A stretch of 64,000 nucleotides of DNA from Catenulispora yoronensis (GCF_039531695.1 NZ_BAAAQN010000012.1:1-64000), one strand, 5' to 3'; positions 15,655 to 24,534 are shown, numbered from the stretch's first letter. A program made the numbers and translations. The notes: generated by a model not told the origin, from the sequence alone.

Positions 15655-16434
15655 TCAGACCTCGTCGACCAGGTCCGCGATCGACTTCACGATCCGCGAG
15701 GGGCGGAACGGGAACCGGTCGATCTCGCTGGCCTGGGTCACACCGGACAGCACCAGGAAGGTCTCCAGACCCGCCTCGATGCCGCACAGCACGTCGGTGT
15801 CCATCCGGTCGCCGATCATCGCCGTCACCTCCGAGTGCGCCTGGATCTTGTTCAGACCCTCGCGCATCATCAGCGGATTCGGCTTGCCGACGAAGTACGG
15901 CTCGACCCCGGTCGCCTTGGTGATCAGCGAGGCGACCGCGCCGCAGGCCGGCTGCGGGCCGTCCGGCGTCGGGCCGGTGGCGTCCGGGTTGGTGGCGATG
16001 AACCGGGCGCCGTTGGTGACCAGGCGGATGGCCCGGGTGATGGCGTCGATGCTGTAGGCGCGGGTCTCCCCGAGCACGACGTAGTCCGGATCGGCCTCGG
16101 ACAAGGTGTATCCGACGTCGTACAGCGCGGTGGTCAGTCCGGCCTCCCCGATGACATAGGCGGTGCCGTTCGGCCGCTGGTTGTCGAGGAACTGCGCGGT
16201 GGCCAGCGCCGACGTCCAGATGTGCTCCTGCGGCAGCGGGATCCCGATACCGGTCAAGCGGGCCGACAGATCGTGCGGGGTGTAGATCGAGTTGTTGGTG
16301 AGGACCAGGAAGGGACGGTCCTTGGCCCGCAGCCGGCGGATGAACTCGTCCGCGCCCGGGATCATGTGCCCCTCGCGGATCAGGACGCCGTCCATATCGG
16401 TCATCCAGCTCTCGACGGGCTTGCGGTCATGCAC
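15655..16434 (-). CDS. HAD-IIA family hydrolase (NagD-like phosphatase)
   Basis: A 259-residue phosphatase. Motif I is DMDGVLIREG (nucleophile Asp near residue 13), motif II LVLTNNS near 45, a large C2 cap follows, the motif III Lys lies in VGKPNPLM near 187, and motif IV is GDRMDTDVLCG near 210. This is the full NagD/PNPase-like set for sugar-phosphate or nucleotide dephosphorylation. The start is GTG 16434 with AGGAG about 10 bases upstream. It stands alone apart from the small frame downstream, and the substrate is unknown. Confidence 0.9.
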   Translation of the reverse strand: MHDRKPVESWMTDMDGVLIREGHMIPGADEFIRRLRAKDRPFLVLTNNSIYTPHDLSARLTGIGIPLPQEHIWTSALATAQFLDNQRPNGTAYVIGEAGLTTALYDVGYTLSEADPDYVVLGETRAYSIDAITRAIRLVTNGARFIATNPDATGPTPDGPQPACGAVASLITKATGVEPYFVGKPNPLMMREGLNKIQAHSEVTAMIGDRMDTDVLCGIEAGLETFLVLSGVTQASEIDRFPFRPSRIVKSIADLVDEV

Positions 16435-16781
16435 TCTGATCTGCTCCTGGAATGGAAGGGGACATTGCGGTGGCGGTGACCATCATTCCAGAAGTGAAAA
16501 GGTTTAGCGCCGGTGCGCGTGTCGCCTCGCGGCGGAAAGCTCGCCGCGGCTCCAGCCGAACGGTATTCCGCGACGGCGTTAGTTGAGGCCCGGGGACATC
16601 TTCTACGCACCGGCGACCACGAGGGTAGCACGCGTGATCGGGAGGGTGCCTAAAGTCACAGGTCAGCCGGCTACCGCTCGACCGAACAGCGCAGCAGACG
16701 TGCGCGTGCACCGGGCTCGTTGCCCAGACTTCTTGAGGGCCCGCCTGCTGCGGGCCGGTTTGTGAAGGAGGAGTTTTCATC
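16435..16781. other. 347-bp gene-free stretch
   Basis: Lies between the divergent HAD gene and the Trp-rich protein gene. I see no gene. It should hold the promoters of both. A GAAGGAGGAG ribosome-binding site at its right end (16764-16773) serves the Trp-rich gene. Confidence 0.6.
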
Positions 16782-17066
16782 ATGAGTACTCGCTTCATGA
16801 AACTCACCGCGACCGCGGGCGCGACCGTTATGCTCGCGAGCTTCGGCGCCGTCGCGGCCTCGTCGGCCTCGGCCACCACGGCTCCGGCCGCCACCACGAT
16901 CGCCACGCGCACGGTTCCCGCGCACGCGATTCCGATGAACGCGCCGGTCTCCGCGACCGCCATGCCCGCCTCGTGGGGCTGGGGCTGGGGTTGGTGGTGG
17001 TGGTGCGAGGGTTGGCCGTATCCGATCTCCATCTCGATCCCCGGCCTGCTCTGCATCCAGCTCTGA
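16782..17066 (+). CDS. secreted tryptophan-rich mini-protein
   Basis: A 94-residue protein with a clear Sec signal (MSTRFMKLTATAGATVML then ASFGAVAASSASA, cleavage near residue 31), an Ala/Thr/Pro spacer, and a striking end. Around residue 65 are eight Trp within 15 residues (SWGWGWGWWWWCEGW), then PYPISISIPGLLCIQL. Two cysteines flank the last 18 residues and could form a loop. GAAGGAGGAG precedes ATG 16782 and a strong terminator follows, so it is a well-built monocistronic gene. No family is recognised. Membrane or cell-wall association through the Trp cluster is plausible. Confidence 0.82.
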   Translation: MSTRFMKLTATAGATVMLASFGAVAASSASATTAPAATTIATRTVPAHAIPMNAPVSATAMPASWGWGWGWWWWCEGWPYPISISIPGLLCIQL

Positions 17067-17113
17067 TTCACCCCGGCTGGTCGCAGTACCGATAACGGAA
17101 TAACGGTATGAAG

Positions 17114-17145
17114 CGGGAGGGACGGCGCATAGGCCGTCCCTCCCG
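17114..17145 (+). terminator. rho-independent terminator of the Trp-rich gene
   Basis: A perfect 13-bp stem, CGGGAGGGACGGC (17114-17126) against GCCGTCCCTCCCG (17133-17145), with a 6-nt loop and then TTGTTCTT. It may also serve the MgtC gene coming from the other side. Confidence 0.85.
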
Positions 17146-17219
17146 TTGTTCTTGTCCTGGGCGTGACTGTTCCTGTCCGTGGCGTGTCCCGGGCGAGGGT
17201 TGAAGGCACTCTCAGCACC

Positions 17220-17981
17220 TCACTGCTTTGCCGGCGCCGCATCCAGTCCCGCGGCGTCGTCCGGAACCGCGTCGACAGTCACCGGCTCGACCGTCGCGGC
17301 GCTCGCCGCGGCCGCCTGCTGCGCCGCGATCACCGGGTTGATCAGCACCACCGCGTCGGTGTCCGCGGTCGCCGCGGTCGCCACGCGGGCCTCGGCGGCT
17401 TCGCGCCCGGCGACCCGCTCGGCGTCGTAGGCGGCGACCTCGGCCTCGGTGTGGGTCTTGCGGAAGAAGTGCTCGTGGATGTGGTCGTCCAGCAGCAGCA
17501 GACCGGTCCAGCGCCGGGCGTCCAGGATGCGCAGCACCGGGATGTGGCGCAGCTCCAGGGTCAGCAGCGTCGCCACGGTCGCGGCGATGGACTCCTTGAT
17601 CAGCCCCAGCCCGCAGGCCGCGCCGATCGCGGCGCAGGCGAAGATGCTGGCCGCGGTGGTGATGCCGTGCAGCACCTCGTGGTCCTCGACGGTCTGCCGG
17701 AAGCACAGGCCGCCGCCGATGAAGCCGATGCCGGTGACCGCGCCGGCCAGGATGGTGCTGGCGCCGTTGCCCGCCAGCACGCCGATCAGCGCGGTGGCCG
17801 CGCCCAGCAGGGAGAACGTCCGGTCGCCGGCCATCGCGCCGCGCAGCTGCCGCTCGAAGCCCAGCGCGAAGGTCAGCACCCAGGCCAGCGCGATCCGGCC
17901 GACGGCATCCCAGTGCGTCGGGATCTTGATGTTCTCGGACTGCTGTGCGGCAGCCAGCAGCACCGCCCCCACTGCGTGCAT
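17220..17981 (-). CDS. MgtC/SapB family membrane protein
   Basis: A 253-residue protein. The N-terminal half (residues ~25-150) is the MgtC/SapB membrane domain: RIALAWVLTFALGFERQLRG, GDRTFSLLGAATALIG, GIGFIGGGLCFR and the following helices. A cytoplasmic C-terminal part of about 100 residues ends in an Ala/Val-rich tail without known motifs. MgtC proteins are linked to Mg2+ limitation and ATP-synthase control. It is divergent from the acetyltransferase gene, with 184 bp between them for promoters. Confidence 0.88.
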   Translation of the reverse strand: MHAVGAVLLAAAQQSENIKIPTHWDAVGRIALAWVLTFALGFERQLRGAMAGDRTFSLLGAATALIGVLAGNGASTILAGAVTGIGFIGGGLCFRQTVEDHEVLHGITTAASIFACAAIGAACGLGLIKESIAATVATLLTLELRHIPVLRILDARRWTGLLLLDDHIHEHFFRKTHTEAEVAAYDAERVAGREAAEARVATAATADTDAVVLINPVIAAQQAAAASAATVEPVTVDAVPDDAAGLDAAPAKQ

Positions 17982-18165
17982 CTTGTAGCCCTCCCCGGCT
18001 GTGTCGGCGTGTCCTGATGCCGATCCAACGGAACCTTAGAGGCATTGCGCGGTGGCTCGGTAGCAGAGTGTTCACCGTGTCGTGCTTGTGACGGAACGGT
18101 TACGCACGCGCCGCTCCGGAAGGGCCTCCTCGGGACGGATCGGCCGAGGCGGTACCGTATCGGCC

Positions 18166-18828
18166 ATGGTGACAGCTCTGGGCAACCGGCTCGCCGCCGG
18201 CTTGTGGGGCTGGCTGAGCAAGGCCGGGAAGATGCACGCCGGCTCGGCGGCCGCGCGCCGGTTCGCGGCGTTCGGCGAGGGGTCGACGATGGCCTTCCCG
18301 CCGGGCACCGTCTTCGGCGAGCGCTACATCGCGGTCGGGGCGCACGTGCTCATCGGCGCCAACGTCACCATCTCCGCCGGCTTCGTCCCGGGCCTGGACC
18401 TGGGGCCCTCGCCGCTGGTCCGGATCGGCGACGGCGTGGTGCTGGGCCGCGGCAGCCACGTGGTAGGCCACCGCTCCATCGACATCGGCGACGACGTCTA
18501 CACCGGGCCCAACGTCTACATCACCGACCAGAACCACGGCTACGACGACCCCGACGTCCCGATCGGCAAGCAGTGGCCGAGCGAGGCCCCGGTCCGCATC
18601 GGCCCCGGCTGCTGGATCGGCGCCAACGCGGTGGTCCTGCCCGGCACGGTCCTGGGCCGCAACGTGGTGGTGGCGGCCGGCTCGGTAGTCCGCGGCGAGT
18701 TCCCGGACCACTGCGTCGTCGGCGGCGTCCCGGCCCGGATGCTGCGCCGCTACGCCGCCGAGACCGGCTGGGCCCGCGTCGACTCCCTCCAGGCCCAGGC
18801 CACGAACGCCAGCCCGGCCAACGGATAG
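18166..18828 (+). CDS. hexapeptide-repeat (LbetaH) acyltransferase
   Basis: A 220-residue left-handed beta-helix acyltransferase. Hexapeptide rungs run from about residue 50 (GAHVLIGANVTISAG) through VRIGDGVVLGRGSHVVGH, with the catalytic-type His in TDQNHGYDD near 124, to IGPGCWIGANAVVLPG and the closing VVGGVPARMLRRY. It probably acetylates a sugar or antibiotic-type acceptor. ATG 18166 is taken; the frame is open further upstream without a better start. Its last 79 bp overlap, on the opposite strand, the 3' end of the mannosyltransferase gene, giving a tail-to-tail overlap. Confidence 0.87.
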   Translation: MVTALGNRLAAGLWGWLSKAGKMHAGSAAARRFAAFGEGSTMAFPPGTVFGERYIAVGAHVLIGANVTISAGFVPGLDLGPSPLVRIGDGVVLGRGSHVVGHRSIDIGDDVYTGPNVYITDQNHGYDDPDVPIGKQWPSEAPVRIGPGCWIGANAVVLPGTVLGRNVVVAAGSVVRGEFPDHCVVGGVPARMLRRYAAETGWARVDSLQAQATNASPANG

Positions 18829-19952
18829 AGCGAGCTCAGCGCCATCTGCACCGGGTTCAGCGCCGGGGAGGGCCCGACGACCTTGTGCGGCACGGCCCAG
18901 ATCAGGAACGACAGGAAGACCGCGCACCACGCAGCGCACCACGCCACAGCGGCCCTCGGCACCCGCACGGCCAGCAGCATCGCCACCGGCACCGCCCACA
19001 CCCAGTGATGGGACCAGCTGATCGGCGAGACCAGCAGCCCGGTGACGGCGCAGGTGAGGGCGCCGAGCGCGTCGTCCCCGCGCCGGGCGTTGCGCGCCGC
19101 GACCCACAACCCGGCCGCGGCCACGACCAGCGCGGCGACGGCCCACAGCGCCTTGGGGTCGTCGATGTGCGCGATCCGCGCGATCATCCCGGACAGCGAT
19201 TGGTTGTCGGTGATGTAGGTCTTGCCGACGGCGTCGGTCTCGAAGACCTTGTGCAGCCAGAACTTCACCGAGGCGTGGGGGAGCAGCACGAAGCCGAGGA
19301 TCATGGTGCCGATCGCGCCGAGAGCGGCGGTCGCCGCCTCCCGCCGCTTGCCGGACAGCAGGAACCACACGATGAAGACGCCGGGCGTCAGCTTGATGCC
19401 GGTCGCCAGGCCGATGCCGAGACCCCGAGGCCACCGACTGCCCGCCGGCCTGGTGAGGTCGAACAGGATCAACGCGCACAGCGCGAGGTTGATCTGGCCG
19501 TAGCGCAGCGTCGTCCACACCGGCTCGAACCAGAGCCCGGCAGCCGCGATCGCCGCCACCAGCGCCCACCGCTCGGCGAACGCGGGCCGGTCGATCCACC
19601 CGCCGACGAGCCGCGCCGCCAGGTGCACCACCACCCCGAGCAACACGATGTTAGCGGCGGTGACGAGGACCTTCAGCAGCCCGACAGGGACCCAGCTGAT
19701 CGCAGCGAACAGCAGCGCGGCGAACGGCGGATAGGTCGCGGGCAGAACATTGCCGCCGGCAGTGGGGATGTGGACGCCGTCGCCGTAGAGATCGCGGCCG
19801 TGCAGCACGGCCTGGCCCTCGGCGCGGTAGACGACCATGTCGATCATCGTCGGATGCGCCAGCGCGCGCACCGCGAGATAGCCGGCCAGGCTCAGCGCGG
19901 CGAAGACGGCGAGCAGGACGGTGAGTCGTCGTCGGTCGGGGAGGGCGGCCAC
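18750..19952 (-). CDS. glycosyltransferase family 87 (polyprenyl-phosphate mannosyltransferase type)
   Basis: A 400-residue multi-pass GT-C enzyme (DUF2029/GT87), related to mycobacterial mannosyltransferases that use polyprenyl-phosphate mannose to extend lipoglycans. The first extracytoplasmic loop carries MIDMVVYRAEG with the conserved Asp and LYGDGVHIPTAGG. At least eight helices follow, with GLWFEPVWTTLRYGQIN and SPISWSHHWVWAVP as family markers. The start is GTG 19952 with AAGG upstream. It ends inside the convergent acyltransferase gene. Confidence 0.88.
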   Translation of the reverse strand: MAALPDRRRLTVLLAVFAALSLAGYLAVRALAHPTMIDMVVYRAEGQAVLHGRDLYGDGVHIPTAGGNVLPATYPPFAALLFAAISWVPVGLLKVLVTAANIVLLGVVVHLAARLVGGWIDRPAFAERWALVAAIAAAGLWFEPVWTTLRYGQINLALCALILFDLTRPAGSRWPRGLGIGLATGIKLTPGVFIVWFLLSGKRREAATAALGAIGTMILGFVLLPHASVKFWLHKVFETDAVGKTYITDNQSLSGMIARIAHIDDPKALWAVAALVVAAAGLWVAARNARRGDDALGALTCAVTGLLVSPISWSHHWVWAVPVAMLLAVRVPRAAVAWCAAWCAVFLSFLIWAVPHKVVGPSPALNPVQMALSSLYPLAGLAFVAWAWRESTRAQPVSAA

Positions 19953-20030
19953 GGGGAGACCTTACGGGATCGACTGCGGCTGCTCTGCGCCCGGCGCTGC
20001 TGGAACGCTGCTGGCCGCCATCCGTGCCCC

Positions 20031-21743
20031 CTACCGGATCTCCACGATCGGCAGCCGCAGCGCGCCGGGAGCCGCCTCCGGCACCGCCGGACTCTGCGGC
20101 CGCACATACGCGATCTTCTTGTACGGCTCCCCGAGCGCCGGCCGCGTGTCGGCCTCGCCCTTGTTCGGCCAGAACGCCGCTGCCCGCTCGGCCATCGCCG
20201 TGATGGTCAGCGACGGGTTCACGCCGAGGTTGGCCGAGACCGTCGAGCCGTCCGCCACGTGCAGGCCGGGGTGCCCGAACACCCGGTGGTACGGGTCCAC
20301 CACGCCGTGGTCGCGATCCCGGCCGATGACGCAGCCGCCGATGATGTGCGCGGTCATCGGGATGTTGAACAGGTCGCCGACCGTGCCGCCGGGAATGCCG
20401 TTGATCCGGGCCGCGGTGCGTTCCACCGCCTCGTTGCCGGCCGGGATCCAGGTCGGGTTGGGCAGACCGTGGCCTTGGCGGGTGGTGAGCTTGCCCTTCC
20501 GGAACAGGCCGCGCTTGCGGTACACGGTCAGCGAATTGTCCAGCGCCTGCATCACCAGCAGGATGATCGACCGCTCGGCGAAGCGGCGGCTGGGCAGCAT
20601 GCGCGGGACCCAGGTCGGGTGCTTCACGCCGATGCCGAGCAGTTTGATCCAGCGCGGCACGCGGCCCTCGCCGTCGGTCAGCCCGGTCTTCAGCAGGCCC
20701 ATGGCGCCGCTGCCTCGGCCGTAGCGGACGGGCTCGATGTGGGTGTGCTCGTCCGGGTGGAACGAGGAGGTGATGGCGACGCCCTCGGTGAAGTCGTACT
20801 GCCGCGGCTTCTTGGCCATGGCGCCGAGCAGCGACTCGGAATTGGTCCGGGTCAGCTCGCCCAGGCGCGGCGAGAGGCCGGGCAGCGAGCCGTCGGCGGC
20901 GAGCTTGTGCAGCAGCCGTTGCGTGCCGAGCGCGCCGGCGCTGAAGACCACGTGCTCGGCGGTGACCGTGCGACGGCCCTTGGCGAACCACTTGCCGGTG
21001 CGCGCCACCGTGACTTGATAGCCGCCGTCCGGCCGCGGGCGCACGTTCTCGACGGTGGTCAGCGGCTGCACCTCGGCGCCGAGCTTCTCGGCCAGGTAGA
21101 GGTAGTTCTTCACCAGCGTGTTCTTGGCGTTGTGGCGGCAGCCGGTCATGCAGGCTCCGCATTGCAGGCAGGGGTTCCGCAGCGGCCCGGCGCCGCCGAA
21201 GAACGGGTCCGCCACCGGTGTGCCGGGCTGGTCGCCGTCGCCGCCGAAGAAGACCCCGACCGGCGTCAGGTGGAAGGTGTCCCCGACGCCCATCTCCTCG
21301 GCGACCGCCTTCATCTGGACGTCGGCCGGCGTCATCGTGGGGTTCTGCACCACGCCGAGCATCCGCTTGGCCTGGTCGTAGAACGGAGCGAGTTCGCCGC
21401 GCCAGTCGGCCACGTCCCGCCAGTGCGGGTCGTCGTAGAACGGGTCCAGCGGCTCGTAGAGGGTGTTCGCGTACACCAGCGACCCGCCGCCGACCCCGGC
21501 GCCGGCCAGCACCACGACGTCCTTGAGCCGGTGGATGCGCTGGATGCCCTTGCAACCCAGCCTCGGCGCCCACAGGAACGAGCGCAGCCGCCAGGAGGTC
21601 TTCGGGAAGTCGCCGTCGGCGAATCGCCGCCCGGCCTCCAGCACCCCGACCCGGTAGCCCTTCTCGGTGAGCCGCAGCGCGGTCACCGAACCGCCGAAGC
21701 CCGAGCCGATGACCAGCACGTCGTAGTCCAGCGCAGCGCTCAT
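20031..21743 (-). CDS. GMC oxidoreductase, cholesterol-oxidase-like (ChoD type)
   Basis: A 570-residue FAD enzyme. The N-terminal dinucleotide-binding loop is VIGSGFGGSVTALRL, then GAGVGGGSLVYANTL (GMC signature 1) near residue 85. A Cys-rich segment NPCLQCGACMTGCRHNAKN lies near 190, and the C-terminal GMC block is HVADGSTVSANLGVNPS. It resembles the mycobacterial ChoD-type proteins rather than secreted streptomycete cholesterol oxidases, because there is no signal peptide. The four-Cys motif is ferredoxin-like in spacing and is kept in that subgroup. The substrate is likely a sterol or other bulky alcohol. It ends 78 bp before the GT87 start. Confidence 0.88.
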   Translation of the reverse strand: MSAALDYDVLVIGSGFGGSVTALRLTEKGYRVGVLEAGRRFADGDFPKTSWRLRSFLWAPRLGCKGIQRIHRLKDVVVLAGAGVGGGSLVYANTLYEPLDPFYDDPHWRDVADWRGELAPFYDQAKRMLGVVQNPTMTPADVQMKAVAEEMGVGDTFHLTPVGVFFGGDGDQPGTPVADPFFGGAGPLRNPCLQCGACMTGCRHNAKNTLVKNYLYLAEKLGAEVQPLTTVENVRPRPDGGYQVTVARTGKWFAKGRRTVTAEHVVFSAGALGTQRLLHKLAADGSLPGLSPRLGELTRTNSESLLGAMAKKPRQYDFTEGVAITSSFHPDEHTHIEPVRYGRGSGAMGLLKTGLTDGEGRVPRWIKLLGIGVKHPTWVPRMLPSRRFAERSIILLVMQALDNSLTVYRKRGLFRKGKLTTRQGHGLPNPTWIPAGNEAVERTAARINGIPGGTVGDLFNIPMTAHIIGGCVIGRDRDHGVVDPYHRVFGHPGLHVADGSTVSANLGVNPSLTITAMAERAAAFWPNKGEADTRPALGEPYKKIAYVRPQSPAVPEAAPGALRLPIVEIR

Positions 21744-21986
21744 GGCGCGTAGAGTAGCCGTTATTTTACAGTGATTCCAGTAGTTGGCGGCCAGTTGTTA
21801 CCGACTGGTAAGCCGGTCCTGATCGGCGGGCCGCACGGGTCCCCCGGCGGTAAAGTTGATGGTGACGGGGTCGGCGACCTAGCCGGATCCCGGTCCGTGG
21901 GGTGCCGGACGATGTCTTCTGTAACGAGTCGGTTTTCGTGGCCGTTCCGACGCAACGCACTTACGGGTTCGGGCGTCGTTAGGGGC

Positions 21987-22838
21987 ATGAGGACTTCAGG
22001 GGCGGGCAAGGGCGGTGTGCTGGCCGCGGTGGCCGGTGTGGTGGCGATCGGCCTGGCCGGTTGCGGGGCGAGTTCGGGTTCGGACTCCGCCAAGAAGACG
22101 GACTCGGTCGAGCAGGCCGCCGCCGGGGTCGGGACCGCGACCTCCACGGCGTCGTCGTCCTCGTCCTCGCCGGACGCGTCTACGAGCTCGGCGACGTCGA
22201 GCTCCTCGTCGAGCGCGCCGAGCACGCCGACTCCGACTCCGACGCCGACGTCAGCGGTGACCAGCAAGACGCCGGCGAGCCCGAGCAGCAGTGCTCGGTC
22301 GTCGACCTCGTCGGCGCCCTCGACACCGTCGACGTCAAAGAGCACTACTCCCAAGCCGAAGCCGTCCACCTCGGCGCCGACCTCGAAGCCGAGCGCGCCG
22401 AGTTCGCCCAAGCCGAGCGGCGGGACCGGCTGGCTGGCCGGCGTGCCCCTCGGCCACAACACGCCGGGCGCGCTGGACTCGCGCTGCATGACCGGCCGCG
22501 TGGTGTGCATCGACATGAGCACCCGCACCCTGCTGTGGGTGGTCGACGGCAAGCCGCAGTACGGCATGGACGTGCGCTTCGGCGACGAGAACAACCCGAC
22601 CCGCAAGGGCAAGTTCGACATCTACATGAAGATGAAGGACTGCGTCTCGACGATCTACCACACGCCGATGCCCGACGCGATGTTCTTCAGCGGCGGCGAG
22701 GCTGTGCACTTCTCCATCGACTTCGCGACCTACGGCTACGCGCACCACTCGCACGGCTGCGTCAACGTCCGCGACCGGGCCGCCGTCGAGCGGCTGTTCG
22801 CGGACACCCGGGTCGGGGACACCGTGGTGGTCTACTGA
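21987..22838 (+). CDS. L,D-transpeptidase (YkuD) lipoprotein
   Basis: A 283-residue lipoprotein. The signal ends in the lipobox IGLAGC with the lipidated Cys at residue 26. Next is a long low-complexity linker of Ser/Thr/Pro/Lys (about residues 45-150). The YkuD domain follows, with HHSHGCVNVRD near the end giving the catalytic His and Cys. It would crosslink peptidoglycan stem peptides at the outer membrane face, held off by the linker. ATG 21987 is chosen because it gives a perfect lipoprotein signal; upstream in-frame codons exist. It is divergent from the GMC gene. Confidence 0.88.
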   Translation: MRTSGAGKGGVLAAVAGVVAIGLAGCGASSGSDSAKKTDSVEQAAAGVGTATSTASSSSSSPDASTSSATSSSSSSAPSTPTPTPTPTSAVTSKTPASPSSSARSSTSSAPSTPSTSKSTTPKPKPSTSAPTSKPSAPSSPKPSGGTGWLAGVPLGHNTPGALDSRCMTGRVVCIDMSTRTLLWVVDGKPQYGMDVRFGDENNPTRKGKFDIYMKMKDCVSTIYHTPMPDAMFFSGGEAVHFSIDFATYGYAHHSHGCVNVRDRAAVERLFADTRVGDTVVVY

Positions 22839-22971
22839 CCGGTGAGTTGGTCGGTGTGCGCCGATCTGCCCGCCGGTGTGCTGACCGGTGCGTTCGATCG
22901 GTGCGCCGACCGGCGCACTGCCCGGTGTCACGAGCGCGGAGTGCACCGGGCGCCCACGGATCGCCCTCGCC

Positions 22972-23023
22972 GAGCGCCTCCCGTCGGCCGGAGACCCCCC
23001 TCTCCTCGGCCGGGGAGGCGCTC
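22972..23023 (+). terminator. rho-independent terminator between LDT and guaB1
   Basis: An 11-bp perfect outer stem (GAGCGCCTCCC at 22972-22982 against GGGAGGCGCTC at 23013-23023) with an extended inner CGGCCG pairing and TTTT at 23031-23034. It ends the transpeptidase transcript just before the guaB1 promoter. Confidence 0.75.
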
Positions 23024-23033
23024 GTGCCCGTTT

Positions 23034-23042
23034 TGATACAAT
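23034..23042 (+). promoter_or_regulatory. extended -10 promoter of guaB1 (leaderless start)
   Basis: TGATACAAT, an extended -10 with TACAAT at 23037-23042, lies 8 bases before GTG 23051. Transcription would begin at or one to two bases before the start codon, and no ribosome-binding site is present. Confidence 0.6.
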
Positions 23043-23050
23043 CTTGCTAC

Positions 23051-24487
23051 GTGCGCTTTCTGAATGAGTACTCCCCGCCGTACGACTTGACGTACGACGA
23101 CGTCTTCATGGTCCCTTCCCGCTCCCAGGTGGGCTCCCGCCTCGCGGTGGACCTCAGCACGGCCGACGGGACCGGAACCACGATCCCGCTGGTCGTCGCC
23201 AACATGACCGCCGTCGCCGGCCGCCGCATGGCCGAGACCGTGGCCCGCCGCGGCGGCATCGCCGTGATCCCCCAGGACATCCCCCTCGACGTGGTCGCCG
23301 GCGTGATCGGCTGGGTCAAGGGCCGCAGCCCGGTCCACGACACCGCGATCAAGCTCGGCCCGCACAGCACCGTCGGCGAGGCGCTGGCGCTGCTGCCCAA
23401 GCGCGCGCACGGCGCCCTGGTCGTGGTGGACGGCGACGACCAGCCGGTCGGCATCGTCACCGAGGCCGACTGCGCCGGCGTCGACCGCTTCACCAGCCTG
23501 GCCGACGTGATGTCCCGGGACCTGCTGACCATCCCCGACGGCACCGGCGCCAAGGAGGCTTTCGACGCCCTCGACGGCCGCCACCGCCTGGCCCCCGTGG
23601 TCGACACCGCGGGCAAGCTCACCGGCCTGTGGACCCGCAAGGGCGCGCTGCGCTCCGCGCTCTACAAGCCGGCCCTCGACACCGACGGCCGCCTCCGCGT
23701 CGGCGCCGCCATCGGCATCAACGGCGACGTCGCCGCCCGCGCCAAGGAACTCCTCGCCGCCGGCGCCGACGTCCTGGTCATCGACACCGCCCACGGCCAC
23801 CAGGACAAGATGTTCGAGGCCCTGGCCGCCGTCCGCGCCCTCAGCCCCACCGTGCCCCTGGTGGCGGGCAACGTGGTCTCCCCCGAGGGCACCCGCGACC
23901 TGATCGAGGCCGGCGCGGACATCGTGAAGGTCGGCGTCGGCCCCGGCGCCATGTGCACCACCCGCATGATGACCGGCGTAGGCCGCCCCCAATTCTCCGC
24001 CGTCCACGAATGCGCCGCCGAAGCCCGCCGCCACGGCAAGCACATCTGGGCCGACGGCGGCGTCCGCCACCCCCGCGACGTAGCCCTCGCCCTCGCCGCC
24101 GGCGCCTCGAACGTAATGATCGGCTCCTGGTTCGCCGGCACCTACGAATCCCCCGGCGACGCAGTCCGCGACGGCGACGGCCGACTGTACAAAGAGAACT
24201 TCGGCATGGCCTCGGCCCGCGCCGTGAAGCTCCGCACCGCCGAGGACTCCGCCTTCGACCGAGCCCGCAAGGCCCTCTTCGAGGAAGGAATCTCCAGCTC
24301 CCGGATGTACCTGGACCGCGAACGCCCCGGCGTCGAAGACCTGATAGACGCCATCACCGCGGGCGTCCGCAGCTCATGCACCTACGCAGGAGCGAACACC
24401 CTGGAGCAGTTCCACGAGCGGGCCGTGGTCGGCGTGCAGAGCGCCGCCGGTTACGCGGAGGGCAAGCCGCTGCACAGCAGCTGGTAA
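23051..24487 (+). CDS. guaB1: GuaB1 family IMP dehydrogenase-related protein (GMP reductase type)
   Basis: A 478-residue TIM-barrel purine enzyme with two CBS motifs inserted at about residues 95-215. The N-terminus YDLTYDDVFMVPSRS, the catalytic loop KVGVGPGAMCTTRMMTGVG with its Cys, and WADGGVRHPRDVALALAAGA are visible. The GuaB1 branch in actinobacteria is known to act as a CBS-regulated GMP reductase rather than an IMP dehydrogenase, returning GMP to IMP. The GTG start lies 8 bases after a good -10 hexamer and has no Shine-Dalgarno, so the mRNA is probably leaderless. A bidirectional terminator follows. Confidence 0.93.
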   Translation: MRFLNEYSPPYDLTYDDVFMVPSRSQVGSRLAVDLSTADGTGTTIPLVVANMTAVAGRRMAETVARRGGIAVIPQDIPLDVVAGVIGWVKGRSPVHDTAIKLGPHSTVGEALALLPKRAHGALVVVDGDDQPVGIVTEADCAGVDRFTSLADVMSRDLLTIPDGTGAKEAFDALDGRHRLAPVVDTAGKLTGLWTRKGALRSALYKPALDTDGRLRVGAAIGINGDVAARAKELLAAGADVLVIDTAHGHQDKMFEALAAVRALSPTVPLVAGNVVSPEGTRDLIEAGADIVKVGVGPGAMCTTRMMTGVGRPQFSAVHECAAEARRHGKHIWADGGVRHPRDVALALAAGASNVMIGSWFAGTYESPGDAVRDGDGRLYKENFGMASARAVKLRTAEDSAFDRARKALFEEGISSSRMYLDRERPGVEDLIDAITAGVRSSCTYAGANTLEQFHERAVVGVQSAAGYAEGKPLHSSW

Positions 24488-24505
24488 GCCAGCAAGTGAT
24501 ACGCC

Positions 24506-24534
24506 GAAGGCGCGGGAGATGCTCCCGCGCCTTC
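24506..24534. terminator. bidirectional terminator between guaB1 and yibE/F gene
   Basis: A perfect 13-bp stem, GAAGGCGCGGGAG (24506-24518) against CTCCCGCGCCTTC (24522-24534), with loop ATG, between two convergent genes. Confidence 0.85.

Noticed and set aside
18045..21752. Very long plus-strand frame of over 1200 codons
   Set aside because: It is the antisense shadow of the GT87 and GMC genes. Composition (His/Arg/Gly/Ala-rich, no domain) and overlap with well-supported genes rule it out; only the acyltransferase portion in another frame is real.
22061..23050. Long upstream extension of the guaB1 frame
   Set aside because: Shadow of the L,D-transpeptidase gene; GuaB1 has its natural length from GTG 23051, next to a promoter.
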